From NCBI GenBank assembly GCA_937926785.1, contig CALBBQ010000008.1, positions 27,816-91,815 on the forward strand: a DNA stretch of 64,000 nt, given 5' to 3'. This document shows positions 44,360-53,491 of this stretch, one piece after another (within the stretch, counting starts at the first letter, position 1; each line of letters opens with the position of its first letter). This DNA is from an uncultured Bacteroidales bacterium. Its GTDB lineage: Bacteria; Bacteroidota; Bacteroidia; Bacteroidales; Tenuifilaceae. The notes beneath the pieces are model-generated. The model was not told where the DNA came from and ran no database searches. It saw only the letters and a program-made list of their open reading frames with translations. The position numbers and the translations under genes were made by a program.

Positions 44360-45109
44360 GTGCCTAAGGAGTTCAGAAAGTACATAAAGGTAAGGTTTTA
44401 CGGAAGCCTTAACGATTTTCTACCCCATGCCAGGCGACAGACCGATAATCGGGTTGGATTTTGGGGTAAACCGACCGTTAAGGATTTGATTGAGTCGCAA
44501 GGTGTTCCGCATGTTGAGGTGTTTCTGGTTTTAGTGAACAGCCAGGCTGTAAACTTCAATTTTAGACCTGCTGAGGGGGACTTAATATCATGCTACCCAA
44601 AATTTGATTCTATCCCTTACCCTGAGGGGGCTTTGCATCCTAAATATCCCAACCCGCCTAAGTTTGTGCTCGATGTTCATCTTGGCAGGCTGGCCGCGTA
44701 CCTTCGTCTGTTAGGCATTGATACGAGTTATTGCCCAAACTATTCCGATGATGCCATAATCGGAATATCAGCTGATGAGAGTAGAATTATACTTACCCGC
44801 GATAAGGGAATCCTGAGAAACGGAGCAGCCGTTCTGGGATACTTCCTGCGAAGTACAGACCCCGCAAAACAGCTTGAGGAAGTAGCTGGCTATTTCAATC
44901 TGAAACCCTACTTTAACCCGTTTTCAAGGTGTTCGCTTTGTAATGGTCAGGTTCATCAGGTTGACAAGCAACACATCAAAAATCTGATACCCCATACCAC
45001 ATTCCGCATTTACAAGGAATTCTTTAGGTGCACAGGATGTGGGCAAATCTACTGGGAAGGGCCTCACTATGAAAGAATTAAAAGATTGATCGATAAATAT
45101 TTGCGTTAG
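44360..45109 (+). CDS. Mut7-C RNase-domain protein with N-terminal ubiquitin-like domain
   Basis: This predicted nuclease has 249 residues. I chose GTG at 44360 (VPKEFRKYIKVRFYG), because the frame upstream is only the antisense of the carbonic anhydrase gene. The N-terminal part (about 8-85) matches the Ub-Mut7C beta-grasp domain (VRFYGSLNDFLP ... VFLVLVNSQAVNF). The C-terminal part is the Mut7-C PIN-like RNase domain (KFVLDVHLGRLAAYLRLLGIDTSY, with acidic residues and ILTRDKGI). It ends in a zinc ribbon (CSLCN ... CTGCGQIYW). The family is conserved but its biological role is largely unknown. Start codon choice is moderately sure. Confidence 0.85.
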   Translation: MPKEFRKYIKVRFYGSLNDFLPHARRQTDNRVGFWGKPTVKDLIESQGVPHVEVFLVLVNSQAVNFNFRPAEGDLISCYPKFDSIPYPEGALHPKYPNPPKFVLDVHLGRLAAYLRLLGIDTSYCPNYSDDAIIGISADESRIILTRDKGILRNGAAVLGYFLRSTDPAKQLEEVAGYFNLKPYFNPFSRCSLCNGQVHQVDKQHIKNLIPHTTFRIYKEFFRCTGCGQIYWEGPHYERIKRLIDKYLR

Positions 45110-45198
45110 TACTTGCCACAAAGTGGGAAGCACCACCAAAAACTCCAAAAACATGCCGTAAAATATCTTTTAAAACGATTGCTGTGTATAAAAAAGCC

Positions 45199-45206
45199 TA
45201 ATTTTG
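45199..45206 (+). promoter_or_regulatory. -7 promoter element of the korAB operon
   Basis: TAATTTTG with ATTG 17 bases upstream; the korA ATG is 90 bases further on, leaving a leader of about 85 bases. Confidence 0.5.
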
Positions 45207-45296
45207 TGTCATAAACAAACAGTTTCTAACCAAATTAACAACCTGAATATTAATGTTTTATTAAATTTAGGTTGATTTAAACAAAACAGCATCTTT

Positions 45297-47150
45297 ATGG
45301 ATAAACAAAAGAGTGTCCAAGAGCTGGACGAAGTAGTAGTCCGATTCTCGGGCGATTCCGGCGATGGCATGCAGCTTACCGGAACCCTTTTTGCCGATGC
45401 ATCGGCACTATTTGGCAACGATGTGAGCACATTCCCCGATTACCCATCGGAAATTCGTGCCCCACAGGGCACCATCGGAGGTGTTTCTGGTTTTCAGGTG
45501 CACTTTGGCAATCGAAAGGTTAATACCCCTGGCGATTACTGCGATGTGCTGGTTGCTATGAACCCTGCAGCGCTTAAGGCCAATGCTAAATGGGTAAAGC
45601 GTGGTGGTTTAATCATTGTAGATGCCGACCAGTTTAACGAGAAGGGTTATCAGCGCGCAGGCTACAAAACCTTTGATGCGGTTAGTGAGCTTAACCTTCA
45701 GGATTACAAGCTGATTTTTGCCCCCATAACCAACCTTACCAAGGAGAGCCTAAAGGATAGCGGTTTGGATAACAAGAGCATCACCCGAAGCAAGAACATG
45801 TTCGCTTTGGGTATGGTTTACTACATATTCGACAGACCCTTAAATTTTACCGAAAAGTTTTTTGAGAAGAAGTTTGCCAAAAAGCCTGAGGTTGTTGAAG
45901 CTAATAAAAAAGTTTTACGCGATGGTTTCAACTACGCCGCAAATATTCAGGCTATTCCCAGCACCTACAAAGTAAAACAGGCTACAAACCTGCCTAAAGG
46001 TAAGTATCGCAACATTAACGGCAATACAGCAACCGCATGGGGGCTTATTGCAGCTGCTGAGAAGGCTGGATTACCCCTATTCTGTGGTTCGTATCCGATT
46101 ACTCCGGCCACTGAAATTCTTATTGAATTGGCCAAGCGTAAAGATTTAGGGGTTAAGACCCTTCAAGCCGAGGATGAGATTGCAGGTATATGTACCGCTA
46201 TAGGTGCTTCCTACGCAGGAAATTTTGCGGTTACCACCACCTCCGGCCCTGGTCTTTCACTAAAGTCAGAGGCTATGGGGTTAGCCGTTATGACAGAGTT
46301 ACCTCTTGTTATTGTTGATGTTCAACGTGGCGGGCCATCAACCGGTTTACCTACTAAAACTGAGCAATCAGACCTAATGCAGGCCCTTTGGGGACGAAAT
46401 GGTGAGGCTCCCATGGTTGTGATTGCTGCCAGTACCCCCAGCAACTGTTTCGACTATGCCTTCATGGCCGGCAAAATTGCCATGGAGCACATGACACCGG
46501 TTCTACTTTTAACCGATGGATATATCGCTAACGGCTCTGAACCCTGGCGAATACCCAGCATGAAGGATTATCCCGAAATTAAACCTCCCATTGTGCCCGA
46601 TGGCACTGAGGGCTACATGCCCTATGCCCGCGACGATAAGCGCCTTGCACGTGGCTGGGCTTTCCCTGGTAAGAAAGGCATCGCTCACAGGGTGGGCGGT
46701 TTGGAAAAAGACTTCCTGAAAGGTTCTGTATCGCATGATCCCATTAACCATCAACGAATGGTGGATATCAGAGCCGCTAAGGTTCAGCGCGTTCAGGAGT
46801 TCATCCCTGAACAGCAGGTGATAGGCGACCCTGAAGGCGACTTGTTGGTTATTGGATGGGGTGGTACTTATGGCCACCTTTACGATGCGGTTAACGAGAT
46901 GCGTGCCAGCGGTAAAAAGGTTTCGCTCTGCCACTTCAACTACATCAATCCGCTTCCTAAAAACACCAGAGATATTTTTGCAAAATTCAAAAAGTTGTTA
47001 GTGTGTGAGCTCAACATGGGACAGTTTGCAAATTATCTTCGTATGAATGTGCAGGAGTTCAACTACCTGCAGTACAATAAGGTTCAGGGTTTGCCATTTA
47101 CCGTGGCGGAACTTGTCGAAATGTTTAACCAAATTTTGGAGGAAAAATAG
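45297..47150 (+). CDS. korA: 2-oxoacid:ferredoxin oxidoreductase, fused gamma-alpha subunit (KorA type)
   Basis: With KorB this enzyme oxidatively decarboxylates a 2-oxoacid, most likely 2-oxoglutarate, to the acyl-CoA and reduced ferredoxin. The 617-residue protein begins with the gamma domain (about 10-190; VVRFSGDSGDGMQLTGTLFA and FPDYPSEIRAPQGTIGGVSGFQVH). The alpha/pyrimidine-binding domain follows (about 200-600; FCGSYPITPATEILIELAK, QAEDEIAGICTAIGASYAG, TTSGPGLSLKSEAMGLA). This fused layout is the usual two-subunit OGOR/KorAB form. korB starts 2 bases after its stop codon. Confidence 0.95.
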   Translation: MDKQKSVQELDEVVVRFSGDSGDGMQLTGTLFADASALFGNDVSTFPDYPSEIRAPQGTIGGVSGFQVHFGNRKVNTPGDYCDVLVAMNPAALKANAKWVKRGGLIIVDADQFNEKGYQRAGYKTFDAVSELNLQDYKLIFAPITNLTKESLKDSGLDNKSITRSKNMFALGMVYYIFDRPLNFTEKFFEKKFAKKPEVVEANKKVLRDGFNYAANIQAIPSTYKVKQATNLPKGKYRNINGNTATAWGLIAAAEKAGLPLFCGSYPITPATEILIELAKRKDLGVKTLQAEDEIAGICTAIGASYAGNFAVTTTSGPGLSLKSEAMGLAVMTELPLVIVDVQRGGPSTGLPTKTEQSDLMQALWGRNGEAPMVVIAASTPSNCFDYAFMAGKIAMEHMTPVLLLTDGYIANGSEPWRIPSMKDYPEIKPPIVPDGTEGYMPYARDDKRLARGWAFPGKKGIAHRVGGLEKDFLKGSVSHDPINHQRMVDIRAAKVQRVQEFIPEQQVIGDPEGDLLVIGWGGTYGHLYDAVNEMRASGKKVSLCHFNYINPLPKNTRDIFAKFKKLLVCELNMGQFANYLRMNVQEFNYLQYNKVQGLPFTVAELVEMFNQILEEK

Positions 47151-47152
47151 CC

Positions 47153-48181
47153 ATGGACGAACAATATATGAATTATACCCCGCAGGATTTTAAAAGCGAC
47201 CAGGAAGTACGTTGGTGCCCGGGTTGCGGCGACCACGCCATTCTGAGTGCTGTTCAAAAAGCATTGCCGGAGGTTTCCAAACAGCTCAAGTACAACCTGG
47301 AACGCTACGTGTTTGTTTCCGGTATTGGTTGCTCGAGCCGTTTCCCATACTACGTGAACACTTTTGGTTTCCATGGCATTCATGGCCGCGCCTCGGCAAT
47401 TGCTACCGGTGTTAAGGTGGCTAATCCATCCCTCAGCGTTTGGCAGGTAACTGGCGACGGCGATGCTCTTGCCATTGGTGGTAACCATTTCATTCATGCG
47501 GTTAGACGTAACATTGATATCAACATCTTGCTGTTCAACAACCAGATTTATGGCTTGACAAAGGGGCAATACTCACCCACCTCACCTCTGGGGGCAATTA
47601 CCAAAACCTCCCCGTTCGGTACCGTAGAACATCCATTCCGCCCGGGTGAACTGGTTATCGGAGCACAGGGTAAGTTTTTTGCCCGTTCGCTTGATGTTGA
47701 TGTTAAACTTACCGCCGAAATTATGGTTGAGGCAGCCAAGCACGATGGTACCTCAGTGGTGGAAATACTTCAAAACTGCGTTATCTTTAACGATGGTGCC
47801 TACGATTACATCACCGACAGAGAGTACCGCGATGATCGCGTAATCGTTCTTCGCCATGGCGAAAAGATGGTTTTCGGAAAAAATCGCGACAAGGGTCTAA
47901 TCCTTAGTGGCTTAAGTCTTAAGGTGGTTACTATCGGGCAAGGTGGTTTTACCATGGACGATATCCTGGTACACGATGCCTATAACCCCAACCCCGGCGT
48001 TCACATGATGCTCGCCAACATGGAATACCCCGATTATCCGGTTGCATTGGGAGTAATCCGCAACGTTAAGGATTCCACCTACGACGATAATGTTCGCGAC
48101 CAGGTGCTCGAGGTTATGAAAACCGCTAAGATTAAATCGGTTGATGATTTGCTAAATAGCGGCGACACCTGGGAAGTGTAA
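47153..48181 (+). CDS. korB: 2-oxoacid:ferredoxin oxidoreductase beta subunit (KorB type)
   Basis: This is the thiamine diphosphate- and [4Fe-4S]-binding subunit of the complex with KorA. The cluster cysteines are visible as WCPGCGDH and SGIGCSSRFPYY, plus a third site (LQNCVIFNDGAYDY). The ThDP motif is GDGDALAIGGNHFIHAVRRN...LLFNNQIYGLTKGQYSPTS. The 342-residue length is that of KorB rather than of pyruvate:ferredoxin oxidoreductase. It is co-transcribed with korA and ends at a strong hairpin. No separate ferredoxin subunit genes are present. Confidence 0.95.
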   Translation: MDEQYMNYTPQDFKSDQEVRWCPGCGDHAILSAVQKALPEVSKQLKYNLERYVFVSGIGCSSRFPYYVNTFGFHGIHGRASAIATGVKVANPSLSVWQVTGDGDALAIGGNHFIHAVRRNIDINILLFNNQIYGLTKGQYSPTSPLGAITKTSPFGTVEHPFRPGELVIGAQGKFFARSLDVDVKLTAEIMVEAAKHDGTSVVEILQNCVIFNDGAYDYITDREYRDDRVIVLRHGEKMVFGKNRDKGLILSGLSLKVVTIGQGGFTMDDILVHDAYNPNPGVHMMLANMEYPDYPVALGVIRNVKDSTYDDNVRDQVLEVMKTAKIKSVDDLLNSGDTWEV

Positions 48182-48204
48182 TGCTAAACTTTACCCAAAT
48201 GAAA

Positions 48205-48239
48205 CTAAAGGCTGCCCAATGGGGCAGCCTTTAGTTTTT
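48205..48239 (+). terminator. Rho-independent terminator of korAB
   Basis: A 13-bp perfect stem (48205-48217 with 48222-48234), loop AATG and a T run, 24 bases after the korB stop codon. Confidence 0.93.
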
Positions 48240-48293
48240 ACACTTTTTTACAATCCAATCGGTTGAACATTAGTTTATTTCGTTAATAAGTGC

Positions 48294-48301
48294 TAAATTT
48301 G
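48294..48301 (+). promoter_or_regulatory. -7 promoter element of the PorE-like gene
   Basis: TAAATTTG, 37 bases before the ATG at 48339, fits TAnnTTTG. Confidence 0.45.
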
Positions 48302-48338
48302 CTTAGCAGATGTTTTTCGGGTTTAACCATTTACATTT

Positions 48339-50825
48339 ATGAAATCTATGACTATGCTTAAACGATACGCTTTCTTGATTTTGACTATAGCCATGGGCAT
48401 GAAATTATACCCAACTCATGCTCAAGCCCCAATGTTCAAGCAATTCTTTAATGATGCAGAGTACTACTTTTTTCTGCAAGATTACAAGGAAGCGCTGCCA
48501 TTATACCAGAAACTTTATCAGCTTGACTCTACAAACTCTAACATACATTACAAGCTGGGCATGTGCTACCTGAACATCCCCGGATTAAAGCATAAAGCAA
48601 TCCCTTACCTTGAAAAGGCCTCTAGAAATGTTAACCTGAAATACCGCGAGGGATACTATCGTGAAAGCGGTGCTCCACCCCAGGCATACTTCTACCTGGG
48701 CCAGGCATACATGGTAAACTTTAAATTCGATAATGCGCTCGAAGCCTTCAACAAGTTCAAACAAACCCTCGACGTTAAGGATATTTACAACCTCGACTAT
48801 GTGAACCAGCAAATTAAGGCCTGCGAGGTTTCACGCGATTTCGTGTCGCGCCCCATTGCATTAAAAACAGAGCACATGGATGTTTTCCCCGAGCGTAACA
48901 AGAACTGTAACTACCCGGTGATTTCTGGTAACAGGCAGGTTATGGTGTTTACCGTTAAGGAAAAATTCTACACCGCCATTTACTACACCAGAATGGTTGA
49001 GGGCCGTTGGCAAGCACCCCAGAATATCACCTTAGACCTAAGGGTTGAGGGCGAGATATACACCACCGCCCTGAACCATACCGGTGATTACATGATAATT
49101 TTTGTAAACGAGATTACATCCGGCAACCTTTACTACTCCACGCTGGTCAACGACAAATGGCAACCGGTAAAGAAACTCCCTGCTCCCATTAACTCTAAGG
49201 ATTGGGAAACCTTTGCCACTTTATCGCCCGATGGGAACAGCATCTACTTTACCTCAAACAGGAAAGGTGGTTATGGCGGTACCGATATTTACGTAAGCAA
49301 GCTACTACCTGGCGGCAAATGGAGCAATCCTGAAAACCTTGGCCCCCAAATTAACACCCCATATAACGAGGATTCGCCTGTGCTTTGCCCCGATGGCCGA
49401 ACTATGTATTTTGCCTCACAGGGGCACAACAGCATGGGTGGGTTTGACATTTTCTACAGCAGGATGCTGGATGAGAAAAACTGGTCATCGCCCATAAACC
49501 TGGGATACCCCTTTAATACCCCCGACGATGAGTACTACTTTTTCCCCCTCGACTCCCTTTCCGGCGTAATGCCTATGGCCATGACCGACCAGTCCACCTT
49601 TTATGAACTCTACAAGGTGAAAATTTATCCGCCCGATGTTCCTCGTAGCATTGATGTTCAGGGGAGAATTTACCTTTCCGATAATGCCGACATCAAGTCC
49701 GATAGCATTACCGTGCTGGTTAAGGATACTGCCAACATGACCGTAGCAATGGCATTCCCTTTGAGCGATGGAAGTTTTGCCCTCAGGGTAAGCCCCGGAA
49801 GGTACACCGTGATGGCCACCAGCGAATTCTATACCATGTCGCCCTTGCGCGTTCATATCCCTGTTACCTACAACCAGGATGTATATCCATTGGACATCAG
49901 GCTGGATGCTAAACCCATTACAACCGGCGATGTGATAAAATTCAACTATATACTGTTCGACTTTGATAGCTACGCCCTTAAACGCGATGCCCTTTTTGAG
50001 CTGGAAAAGGTTTACAAGCTGATGATAGATTACCCCGACCTATATATCGAAGTGATAGGACATACCGATAGCAAGGGGTCGCCAATGTACAACCTGATGC
50101 TCTCGGCCCGCAGGGCTAACGCTGTGGTTGAATACCTTGTAAACAAAGGAATTGATGAAAAACGCTTTGTGGTTAGGGGTATGGGTTCGCTGGTCAGCTT
50201 TGCTGCCAACACCAATCCCGATGGTTCCGATAACCCCCATGGCCGTAAGCTAAACCGAAGGGCTAGTATCAGGGTGTTTAACCCCAATAAGAATCTGAAA
50301 ATTGAGTATGTTGATGTGCCCGAGCACTTAAAACCCCAAAGCTCCAGCTATACCATACTTCTGGCTCCAATCGACGACAAGCTACCATCGGAGGTAATTA
50401 AGAATGTCGAAAAAACATTTGATATCCGTCTTCGCGAGTTCATCATCGGTTCACGGAGCCTAACCTGCATGGGTGTTTACAAGACCAAGTCCGATGCCAT
50501 TGAACACCTGAATACGCTGATCGATTTGGGCCTATCCAAGGCTACTTTGGTAAACGAAGATGAGCTGCAGCGTCTTGTTGCTGCCATGCGCAAGAACCTC
50601 ATCACCAAGCAGAGCGTTTTCACCATACTGGTTGCCACCAGCGAGATTCCGTTGACACCAGACTTTTTTAAAGGGTTCTACGTAACCGAGGAGCAAGGAA
50701 GCGATGGAATTTTCCGTTACTACTTTGGTGCTTTTAACGATAGGGCTACAGCCACTGAGCAACTTGAAAAAATCAATTCCTTAGGTTTTCCTAATGCCAT
50801 TCTGGTTAAATTGGAAAAGAAGTGA
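48339..50825 (+). CDS. PorE-like TPR / WD40-PD40 / CRD / OmpA envelope protein with SPOR-like C-terminal repeats
   Basis: This is a large envelope protein of 828 residues. The signal peptide ends about THAQA; starts at M1, M4 or M6 are all possible. TPR repeats (about 32-175) are followed by a PD40/WD40 propeller (about 190-430; for example SPDGNSIYFTSNRKGGYGGTDIY and CPDGRTMYFASQGHNSMGGFDI). A carboxypeptidase-regulatory-like domain (about 440-520) and an OmpA domain (about 535-655; IEVIGHTDSKGSPMYNLMLSARRA) come next. This order is that of PorE, a type IX secretion component that binds peptidoglycan. After OmpA there are two SPOR-like segments (SSYTILLAPIDD and SVFTILVATSE). It precedes the GNAT gene with overlapping stop and start codons. 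Confidence 0.85.
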   Translation: MKSMTMLKRYAFLILTIAMGMKLYPTHAQAPMFKQFFNDAEYYFFLQDYKEALPLYQKLYQLDSTNSNIHYKLGMCYLNIPGLKHKAIPYLEKASRNVNLKYREGYYRESGAPPQAYFYLGQAYMVNFKFDNALEAFNKFKQTLDVKDIYNLDYVNQQIKACEVSRDFVSRPIALKTEHMDVFPERNKNCNYPVISGNRQVMVFTVKEKFYTAIYYTRMVEGRWQAPQNITLDLRVEGEIYTTALNHTGDYMIIFVNEITSGNLYYSTLVNDKWQPVKKLPAPINSKDWETFATLSPDGNSIYFTSNRKGGYGGTDIYVSKLLPGGKWSNPENLGPQINTPYNEDSPVLCPDGRTMYFASQGHNSMGGFDIFYSRMLDEKNWSSPINLGYPFNTPDDEYYFFPLDSLSGVMPMAMTDQSTFYELYKVKIYPPDVPRSIDVQGRIYLSDNADIKSDSITVLVKDTANMTVAMAFPLSDGSFALRVSPGRYTVMATSEFYTMSPLRVHIPVTYNQDVYPLDIRLDAKPITTGDVIKFNYILFDFDSYALKRDALFELEKVYKLMIDYPDLYIEVIGHTDSKGSPMYNLMLSARRANAVVEYLVNKGIDEKRFVVRGMGSLVSFAANTNPDGSDNPHGRKLNRRASIRVFNPNKNLKIEYVDVPEHLKPQSSSYTILLAPIDDKLPSEVIKNVEKTFDIRLREFIIGSRSLTCMGVYKTKSDAIEHLNTLIDLGLSKATLVNEDELQRLVAAMRKNLITKQSVFTILVATSEIPLTPDFFKGFYVTEEQGSDGIFRYYFGAFNDRATATEQLEKINSLGFPNAILVKLEKK

Positions 50826-51391
50826 TGTCGGGCTACTTGTTGGAAAACCAGGTCGTAAAGCTTCGGGCTCCTGAGCCCGAAGACGTGGACCTCCTTTACA
50901 GCTGGGAGAACAATATGGAGATATGGAAGGTGAGTAATACCCTTACCCCTTTTTCCAGGTATTTGCTTAAAAAGTACATCGAAACTTCGCACCACGACAT
51001 CTGGGAGACCAAGCAGCTCCGGTTGATTATTGAAGCCAAGGATCAAAACTCCTTGATGAATGTTCCGGTAGGCCTGGTTGATCTTTTCGACTTTGAACCC
51101 TACCATCTGCGGGCCGGAGTGGGGGTGCTTATTGCCAATAGGGAGAATCGTCGAAGAGGGTACGCTACTGAAGCATTGCGGGTGCTCACAGGTTATGCCT
51201 TTGAGGTGTTACAGCTAAATCAGCTATACGTCAATATCTCGGTAAGTAACACCATTAGCCTACAGCTATTTACTAATTTGGGCTTTGAAATGGTTGGGAT
51301 TAAAAAAGCCTGGCTTAAAACCCGAACGGGTTGGGAGGACGAGGCCATGTTACAACTTCTTAATCCTAAACCACGCCTCCCTAAGAGCTAA
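50825..51391 (+). CDS. GNAT-family N-acetyltransferase
   Basis: This acetyl-CoA-dependent acyltransferase has 188 residues. The start is the ATG at 50825 (TGATG overlap with the previous stop); GTG at 50822 is an alternative. The acetyl-CoA P-loop is NRRRGYATEALRVLTGYAFEV, and the fold shows VGLVDLFDFEPYHLRAGVGVLI and SVSNTISLQLFTNLGFEMVG, as in SpeG/RimJ-type enzymes. The substrate may be a polyamine or a protein N-terminus; this cannot be decided. Its 3' end overlaps the convergent gene by 4 bases. Confidence 0.88.
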   Translation: MSGYLLENQVVKLRAPEPEDVDLLYSWENNMEIWKVSNTLTPFSRYLLKKYIETSHHDIWETKQLRLIIEAKDQNSLMNVPVGLVDLFDFEPYHLRAGVGVLIANRENRRRGYATEALRVLTGYAFEVLQLNQLYVNISVSNTISLQLFTNLGFEMVGIKKAWLKTRTGWEDEAMLQLLNPKPRLPKS

Positions 51392-52848
51392 AGTTTAAAA
51401 TGCTCCTTTACGTTTTTCCATAATGCTGCTGCTTCGGGGTTTTTATTGCAAAACTCGTTGGTGGTTTTGCAGTAGGTATAGTCCTTTTCCCAAATCTTCC
51501 CCTTTTCGGCTATTTCTGAAATGGCTTGGGCAATATATTCCACCTCATGGTTTGTGGTAGTAGGGTGTAACGACCACCGAACCCAACCCGGTTTCTCGGA
51601 AAGATCGCCTTTGTTTATCAGATCGGTAATTCGGTGCGACTGTTCCTTACTTACGTTAAGCAGGAAATGCCCGTAGGTTCCGGCACAAACGCACCCGCCC
51701 CGCATCTGTATGCCGTACCGTTCGCTTAGCAGGGTTACAATCAGGTTGTAGTGCAGGTTATCAATGTAAAATGATATGGCACCAATCCGATTTAAGCAGT
51801 TGTCGGCCAGAATGTGAAGCCCCTTTATACCTTTTAGTTTATTGATAGCTAAGTGAACTAGCTCTTCCTCTCGTTTTCCGATGTTTTCCACTCCCATTTC
51901 TTCCTTTAGCCTAATGGCTAAAGCAGAACGGATGGCTTGCAGAAATCCCGGAGTGCCACCATCCTCTCGCCTCTCTATATCATCTATGTACTTATACTCA
52001 CCCCAAGGATTTGTCCAATCAACGGTACCACCTCCCGGTTGGTCGGGTACGCGGTTTTTGTAAAGGTTAGAGTTGAATATCAACACTCCCGAAGCACCAG
52101 GCCCACCCAGGAACTTGTGGGGCGAAAAGAAAATGGCGTCGAGCCTTTCCAACGGATCTTCCGGGTGCATGTTGATTTCAACGTATGGAGCCGAGGCCGC
52201 AAAATCGACAAAGCATAAACCACCGTTCTCGTGCATAATCCTTGCCAGCTCATGGTAGGGCGTTTTTATACCGGTTACGTTGCTGCACGCAGTGAACGAC
52301 CCAATCTTCATCGGTCTGTCCTGATACATTTTAAGCGTCTCACGTAACTTTTGGGGGCTGACCAGAAGGTTTTCATCGGGTTCAACCACCACAACCTCAG
52401 CTATTGTTTCGTACCATGAGGTTTGGTTGGAGTGATGCTCCATGTGCGATACAAATACCACCGGGCGCTCCTTTGGATTCTGAAAAACAAAGCTTCTGTT
52501 TTTCAACCCAAGAATGCGCTGAAACTTATTTACCGATGAGGTCATCCCGAACCCCGAGGTTACAATTACATCATCGAGCCCCGCGTTAACGTGACGTTTG
52601 ATTTCTTTCAGGGCATAATGGTAAGCCTCGGTCATAAACTTACCTGTGAAGCTGCTCTCGGTATGAGTGTTAGCCACCATTGGGCCAAAAAGATGCAGCA
52701 TCTTTTCCTCAATGGGTTTGTATAACCTTCCGCTGGCTATCCAATCGGCATATATTAGCTTCTGCTCTCCAAAAATGGTATTATAGGTGGCATCAATCCC
52801 CACGATGTTCCTTCTGAATGTTTCGAAATATTGTTCCAGATAGCTCAT
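51388..52848 (-). CDS. Aminotransferase class-V enzyme (cysteine desulfurase / selenocysteine lyase-like)
   Basis: This PLP enzyme of fold type I has 486 residues. The N-terminal YADWIASGRLYKPIEEKM replaces the usual YLDNAA start of cysteine desulfurases. The PLP site is seen in HMEHHSNQTSW (stacking His), CFVDFAASAPYVEI (Asp), and the Schiff-base lysine in FFSPHKFLGGPGASGVLIF. A cysteine-containing loop RGGCVCAGTYGHFLL aligns with the catalytic-loop region of SufS-type enzymes. It is longer than NifS/SufS (about 400), so it probably belongs to a separate group with an unknown substrate. It starts 4 bases after the stop of the HsdR_N gene on the same strand. Confidence 0.85.
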   Translation of the reverse strand: MSYLEQYFETFRRNIVGIDATYNTIFGEQKLIYADWIASGRLYKPIEEKMLHLFGPMVANTHTESSFTGKFMTEAYHYALKEIKRHVNAGLDDVIVTSGFGMTSSVNKFQRILGLKNRSFVFQNPKERPVVFVSHMEHHSNQTSWYETIAEVVVVEPDENLLVSPQKLRETLKMYQDRPMKIGSFTACSNVTGIKTPYHELARIMHENGGLCFVDFAASAPYVEINMHPEDPLERLDAIFFSPHKFLGGPGASGVLIFNSNLYKNRVPDQPGGGTVDWTNPWGEYKYIDDIERREDGGTPGFLQAIRSALAIRLKEEMGVENIGKREEELVHLAINKLKGIKGLHILADNCLNRIGAISFYIDNLHYNLIVTLLSERYGIQMRGGCVCAGTYGHFLLNVSKEQSHRITDLINKGDLSEKPGWVRWSLHPTTTNHEVEYIAQAISEIAEKGKIWEKDYTYCKTTNEFCNKNPEAAALWKNVKEHFKL

Positions 52849-52852
52849 AGGT

Positions 52853-53317
52853 TTATAATTTTTCGGTTAGGTTTGGAAAATCACTCAGGATATCCCACTC
52901 TCCCTTTGTAGTATTCCTGAAAATATAGTGTGCTAATCCATTGGTTACAAGCATATACTCGGCGTTTAATGTATAGTTGTATCTGGCTACTTGCTCAATA
53001 ACCGCATTTGTAATGTTAACCTCTGGCGCTTTACATTCTGCCAGGAGTAGGGGCAAACCATTTTTGCTATAGACAATCAAATCGGCTCTGTGCTTTACCT
53101 CGTTGAAGGTGAAGCTAACCTCAATCCCAATCAACCCAATTGGTATATGCTGATATTCAACAAGGTATGACATCAAGTTCTGTCTAACCCATTCTTCTGG
53201 GGTTAGAGGAACGTACTTTTTTCGGTTACGGTCAAAAATGAACTCGCTACCATTCTGTATGGTTGTTTTGAATTCGTATGGAGGAAAATTCAGTGCTATT
53301 CTTTTGGTGGAGTCCAT
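52853..53317 (-). CDS. HsdR N-terminal-domain (PD-(D/E)XK-like) protein
   Basis: This 154-residue protein consists only of the type I restriction HsdR_N_2 fold. Core residues are visible: HRADLIVYSKNGLPLLLAECKAPEVNI contains the D and E-x-K of the nuclease motif, preceded by E in GIEVSFTFNEV. HsdM, HsdS and the helicase part of HsdR are absent. In Bacteroidota such stand-alone proteins are common and housekeeping-like, often near holA. Whether it cuts DNA is unknown. Its -7 element ends only 4 bases from the ATG, so the mRNA may be leaderless. Confidence 0.85.
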   Translation of the reverse strand: MDSTKRIALNFPPYEFKTTIQNGSEFIFDRNRKKYVPLTPEEWVRQNLMSYLVEYQHIPIGLIGIEVSFTFNEVKHRADLIVYSKNGLPLLLAECKAPEVNITNAVIEQVARYNYTLNAEYMLVTNGLAHYIFRNTTKGEWDILSDFPNLTEKL

Positions 53318-53321
53318 AGCG

Positions 53322-53329
53322 CAAAAATA
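53322..53329 (-). promoter_or_regulatory. -7 promoter element of the HsdR_N gene
   Basis: TATTTTTG on the minus strand with only 4 bases to the ATG at 53317, which predicts a leaderless or nearly leaderless message. Confidence 0.5.
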
Positions 53330-53344
53330 GAACTTTTTAGGATG

Positions 53345-53364
53345 TAACGTTTCCGAAAACGTTA
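53345..53364. promoter_or_regulatory. Perfect inverted repeat upstream of the HsdR_N gene, candidate operator
   Basis: TAACGTTT, loop CCGA, AAACGTTA: 8-bp perfect arms that start 15 bases upstream of the -7 element and overlap the -33 position. The size and symmetry suit a repressor site. No T run follows on either strand. Confidence 0.5.
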
Positions 53365-53483
53365 TAGGTCATCACCAAAAAAAAACTCTGAGATGGCTGG
53401 CTGTCAGAATAATTCACTAAAAGTGTTGAGTTTCCGAAGCAAGTATGTTTAAAAACACTATTTTTACATTGATGGAATAGCCG

Positions 53484-53491
53484 TATCTTTG
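53484..53491 (+). promoter_or_regulatory. -7 promoter element of the AMP nucleosidase operon
   Basis: TATCTTTG, 42 bases before the ATG at 53534. Confidence 0.5.

Noticed and set aside
52853..53317. HsdR-domain protein as part of a restriction-modification system
   Set aside because: No methylase, specificity or helicase subunit lies nearby; the neighbours are housekeeping genes.
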